DNA of 64,000 nt, from NCBI RefSeq assembly GCF_034555935.1, contig NZ_JAYDCJ010000003.1, positions 2,108,001-2,172,000 of the forward strand, in the 5' to 3' direction. The notes beneath the pieces are model-generated. The model had not been told where the DNA came from and did no database searches. It saw nothing but the letters and a program-made list of their open reading frames with translations. How positions within the stretch are numbered: position 1 is the first letter of the stretch; the number at the start of each line of letters is the position of its first letter. The DNA is from Marinobacter qingdaonensis (GTDB lineage Bacteria > Pseudomonadota > Gammaproteobacteria > Pseudomonadales > Oleiphilaceae). Shown one piece after another: positions 62,388 through 64,000 of this stretch. Position numbers and translations under genes: made by a program.

Positions 62388-62567
62388 ATGGCTGTACAGC
62401 AAAACCGTAAGACCCGTTCCAAGCGTGGCATGCGCCGTTCACACGACGCGCTGAGTGCCGCCGCTCTGTCCACCGATCCGACCACCGGTGAAGTTCATCG
62501 TCGTCACCACGTGTCTCCGGATGGCTTCTACCGCGGCAAGCAGGTCGTAGAAGCACGCGACGAGTAA
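62388..62567 (+). CDS. rpmF: Ribosomal protein bL32
   Basis: A 59-aa basic protein of the large subunit. It begins [20 protein letters not shown], the invariant bL32 N-terminus, and ends with [18 protein letters not shown]. There is no CxxC pair, so it is the zinc-independent type. CAGGAG (62375-62380) precedes the ATG. It is too short for many gene finders. Confidence 0.97.
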   Translation: MAVQQNRKTRSKRGMRRSHDALSAAALSTDPTTGEVHRRHHVSPDGFYRGKQVVEARDE

Positions 62568-62609
62568 TTCGTAGCTAGAAGGCGCCGCCCTGTGTCAGAT
62601 GGAGAAACG

Positions 62610-63611
62610 GTGAAGCCGGTCACCATCGCGATTGACGCCATGAGCGGCGACCGCGGCGCGTCCGTAGTGGTTGCTGCGGCGCTGGACGCGGTACGCGAAA
62701 ACGAAGCCTTGAGTCTTGTTCTGGTGGGAATTCGGAGTGAGCTCGAGGCTTTGTTGCGTGATGGGCATGCCCGGATTCGCATCGTCGAAGCGGCGGATGT
62801 GGTGCGCATGAACGAGCGCCCGTCCCATGCCCTGAGGCACAAGAAGAATTCCTCCATGGCCATTGCCCTCAGCCTGGTCCGTGACGGTGAGGCGCAGGGT
62901 TGCGTCAGTGCCGGCAACACCGGAGCGTTGATGGCCTTTGGCCGGTCCATCATCCGGATGTACCCGGGCATCGAGCGGCCGGCCATTTCCAAACTGATTC
63001 CTTCCCTGCGTGGCCGCTGCCACGTGCTGGATCTCGGTGCCAACGTCGATTCCACCGCAGAAAACCTGTACCAGTATGCCCTGATGGGGTCGCTCATGGC
63101 CTCGGCCGTGTCCCGCCAGTCGGACCCGCGGGTGGCGTTGCTGAACGTGGGCGAGGAGGAGATCAAGGGCAATGAGCAGGTGCGGCTGGCGTCCCACATG
63201 CTGGCCCAGTGCGACACCCTGAATTACATCGGTTATGTCGAAGGCAGTGACCTGTTCCGGGACGTCGCCGATGTGGTGGTGTGTGACGGTTTCGTCGGCA
63301 ACATCGCCCTGAAAACCGGTGAGGGCGTCGCCGGCCTGCTGATCGAGCTGATGGAGCAGTCCTTTACCCGTACCCTCTATGGCAAATTCGTTGGCCTGCT
63401 GGCTCGGCCTATCATCGGCCGCCTGCTGCGTTTGATGGATCCGTCTCGCCACAATGGCGCCAGCCTGCTGGGCCTGCAGGGGGTGGTGATCAAAAGTCAC
63501 GGCAACGCCAACGAGCGGGCGATGCTGGCGGCCATCCGTCAGGCCGTGCGCGAGGTCGAGCTGGAAGTGCCGCGACGCATCAATGAGCGCCTAGACGATC
63601 TGATGCTCTGA
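62610..63611 (+). CDS. plsX: Phosphate acyltransferase PlsX
   Basis: Converts acyl-ACP to acyl-phosphate, the acyl donor for PlsY in phospholipid synthesis. Family motifs include IAIDAMSGDRG, SAGNTGALMAFG, LDLGANVD and VCDGFVGNIALKT. Two GTG starts are possible. 62610 gives MKPVTIAIDAMSG, close to E. coli PlsX, and has GGAGA (62601-62605) ahead, so it is preferred; 62592 would add six residues. From 62610 the protein is 333 aa. It is followed by fabD, linking phospholipid and fatty-acid synthesis. Confidence 0.94.
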   Translation: MKPVTIAIDAMSGDRGASVVVAAALDAVRENEALSLVLVGIRSELEALLRDGHARIRIVEAADVVRMNERPSHALRHKKNSSMAIALSLVRDGEAQGCVSAGNTGALMAFGRSIIRMYPGIERPAISKLIPSLRGRCHVLDLGANVDSTAENLYQYALMGSLMASAVSRQSDPRVALLNVGEEEIKGNEQVRLASHMLAQCDTLNYIGYVEGSDLFRDVADVVVCDGFVGNIALKTGEGVAGLLIELMEQSFTRTLYGKFVGLLARPIIGRLLRLMDPSRHNGASLLGLQGVVIKSHGNANERAMLAAIRQAVREVELEVPRRINERLDDLML

Positions 63612-63723
63612 CCGACCGCGACTAAAGTCTGTCGGGTACTGGCCGTGTATTCCGGGGAAAATCGCCTACCTTGTACTATTGGCTAATCTCCCGTAACCCT
63701 CCAATGACGTTAAGATCCCGCTT

Positions 63724-64000
63724 ATGAAATCAGCCTTTATTTTTCCCGGTCAAGGATCCCAGTCTGTTGGCATGCTCTCCGCAGCAGCCGAAGCCTGGCC
63801 CATCATTAGCGAAACCTTCGCCGAGGCCTCCGAGGCGCTCGGTTACGACCTCTGGCACCTGTGCCAGAAGGGCCCGGCGGAGGAACTGAATCAAACCATG
63901 GTTACCCAGCCGGCTCTGCTGACAGCCAGTGTGGCCCTCTGGCGTCAGTGGTTCGTGGCCGGTGGCCACAAGCCTGCATTCGTCGCCGGTCACAGCCTGG
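63724..64000 (+). CDS. fabD: Malonyl-CoA:ACP transacylase FabD (5' part)
   Basis: Loads malonyl groups on to acyl carrier protein for fatty-acid elongation. Only the first 92 codons lie in the window. FIFPGQGSQSVGM at residues 5-17 and VTQPALLTASVAL are typical, and the frame ends inside GHSL, the active-site serine motif. It follows plsX by 112 bp, as in many gammaproteobacteria. Confidence 0.93.
   Translation, partial: MKSAFIFPGQGSQSVGMLSAAAEAWPIISETFAEASEALGYDLWHLCQKGPAEELNQTMVTQPALLTASVALWRQWFVAGGHKPAFVAGHSL

Overview
The window looks like a chromosomal segment of a marine gammaproteobacterium close to Marinobacter. This is judged by eye from the protein sequences and gene order; no search was run. 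The DNA is GC-rich and densely coding. It carries a sodium-pumping NADH:quinone oxidoreductase, a PsrA-type fatty-acid regulator, an RNase E with a long alanine/lysine-rich tail, and gene blocks also known from Pseudomonas: psrA...MTIP-csiV-mfd-gap-nqr-sthA, ppsR/ppsA-rraA, and rne/rluC-HAD-sppA-maf-yceD-rpmF-plsX-fabD.

Layout. 1-5.1 kb: carbonic anhydrase, two rRNA guanine-N2 methyltransferases (rsmC, rlmG), riboflavin synthase and an unknown membrane protein. 5.1-12.8 kb: psrA with tandem operators, an L,D-transpeptidase, an MscS channel, methylthioinosine phosphorylase, CsiV and Mfd. 13-23.5 kb: gap, then nqrABCDEF-apbE-nqrM and sthA, a respiratory and redox block. 23.5-28.1 kb (minus strand): tal-terB-DAHP synthase-GDPD as a probable operon, and dusA. 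28.1-30.2 kb: an AT-rich island with one Sll1717-type P-loop ATPase, followed by a damaged Gfo/Idh/MocA oxidoreductase. 31-37.7 kb: ridA, an M14 deacylase, sdaA, a small cytochrome c, an NTF2-like protein, a lipoprotein, an AEC transporter and znuA behind a Zur box. 37.8-39.7 kb: gltX, tRNA-Ala and tRNA-Glu. 39.7-47.4 kb: a QueD-like protein, a MobA-like transferase with no normal start codon, a minus-strand trio (2-TM protein, PEGA-MORN protein, membrane-tethered response regulator), and an M16C protease. 47.4-54.4 kb: ppsR/ppsA, rraA, PilZ and SH3 proteins, YciI, RNase AM and YecA-like. 54.4-64 kb: rne and the divergent rluC-to-fabD block, which is cut by the window end.

How the genes work together. 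Central carbon flow is represented by PpsA and its regulator PpsR, GAPDH, transaldolase, DAHP synthase and serine dehydratase. Transaldolase releases erythrose-4-phosphate, a DAHP synthase substrate, and the two genes share an operon. NQR, its flavin and iron maturation factors (ApbE, NqrM) and SthA handle NADH and NADPH. RNA metabolism is well represented (RNase E, RraA, RNase AM, RluC, RsmC, RlmG, DusA). Fatty-acid and phospholipid synthesis (plsX, fabD) sits at the right edge and the fatty-acid regulator PsrA near the left.

The least-explained parts are the standalone ATPase island, the PEGA-MORN/membrane response-regulator cluster, the structured nqr leader, and a terminator-ended transcript candidate antisense to the rsmC-rlmG gap. 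No CRISPR array, insertion sequence, prophage or rRNA gene was seen.
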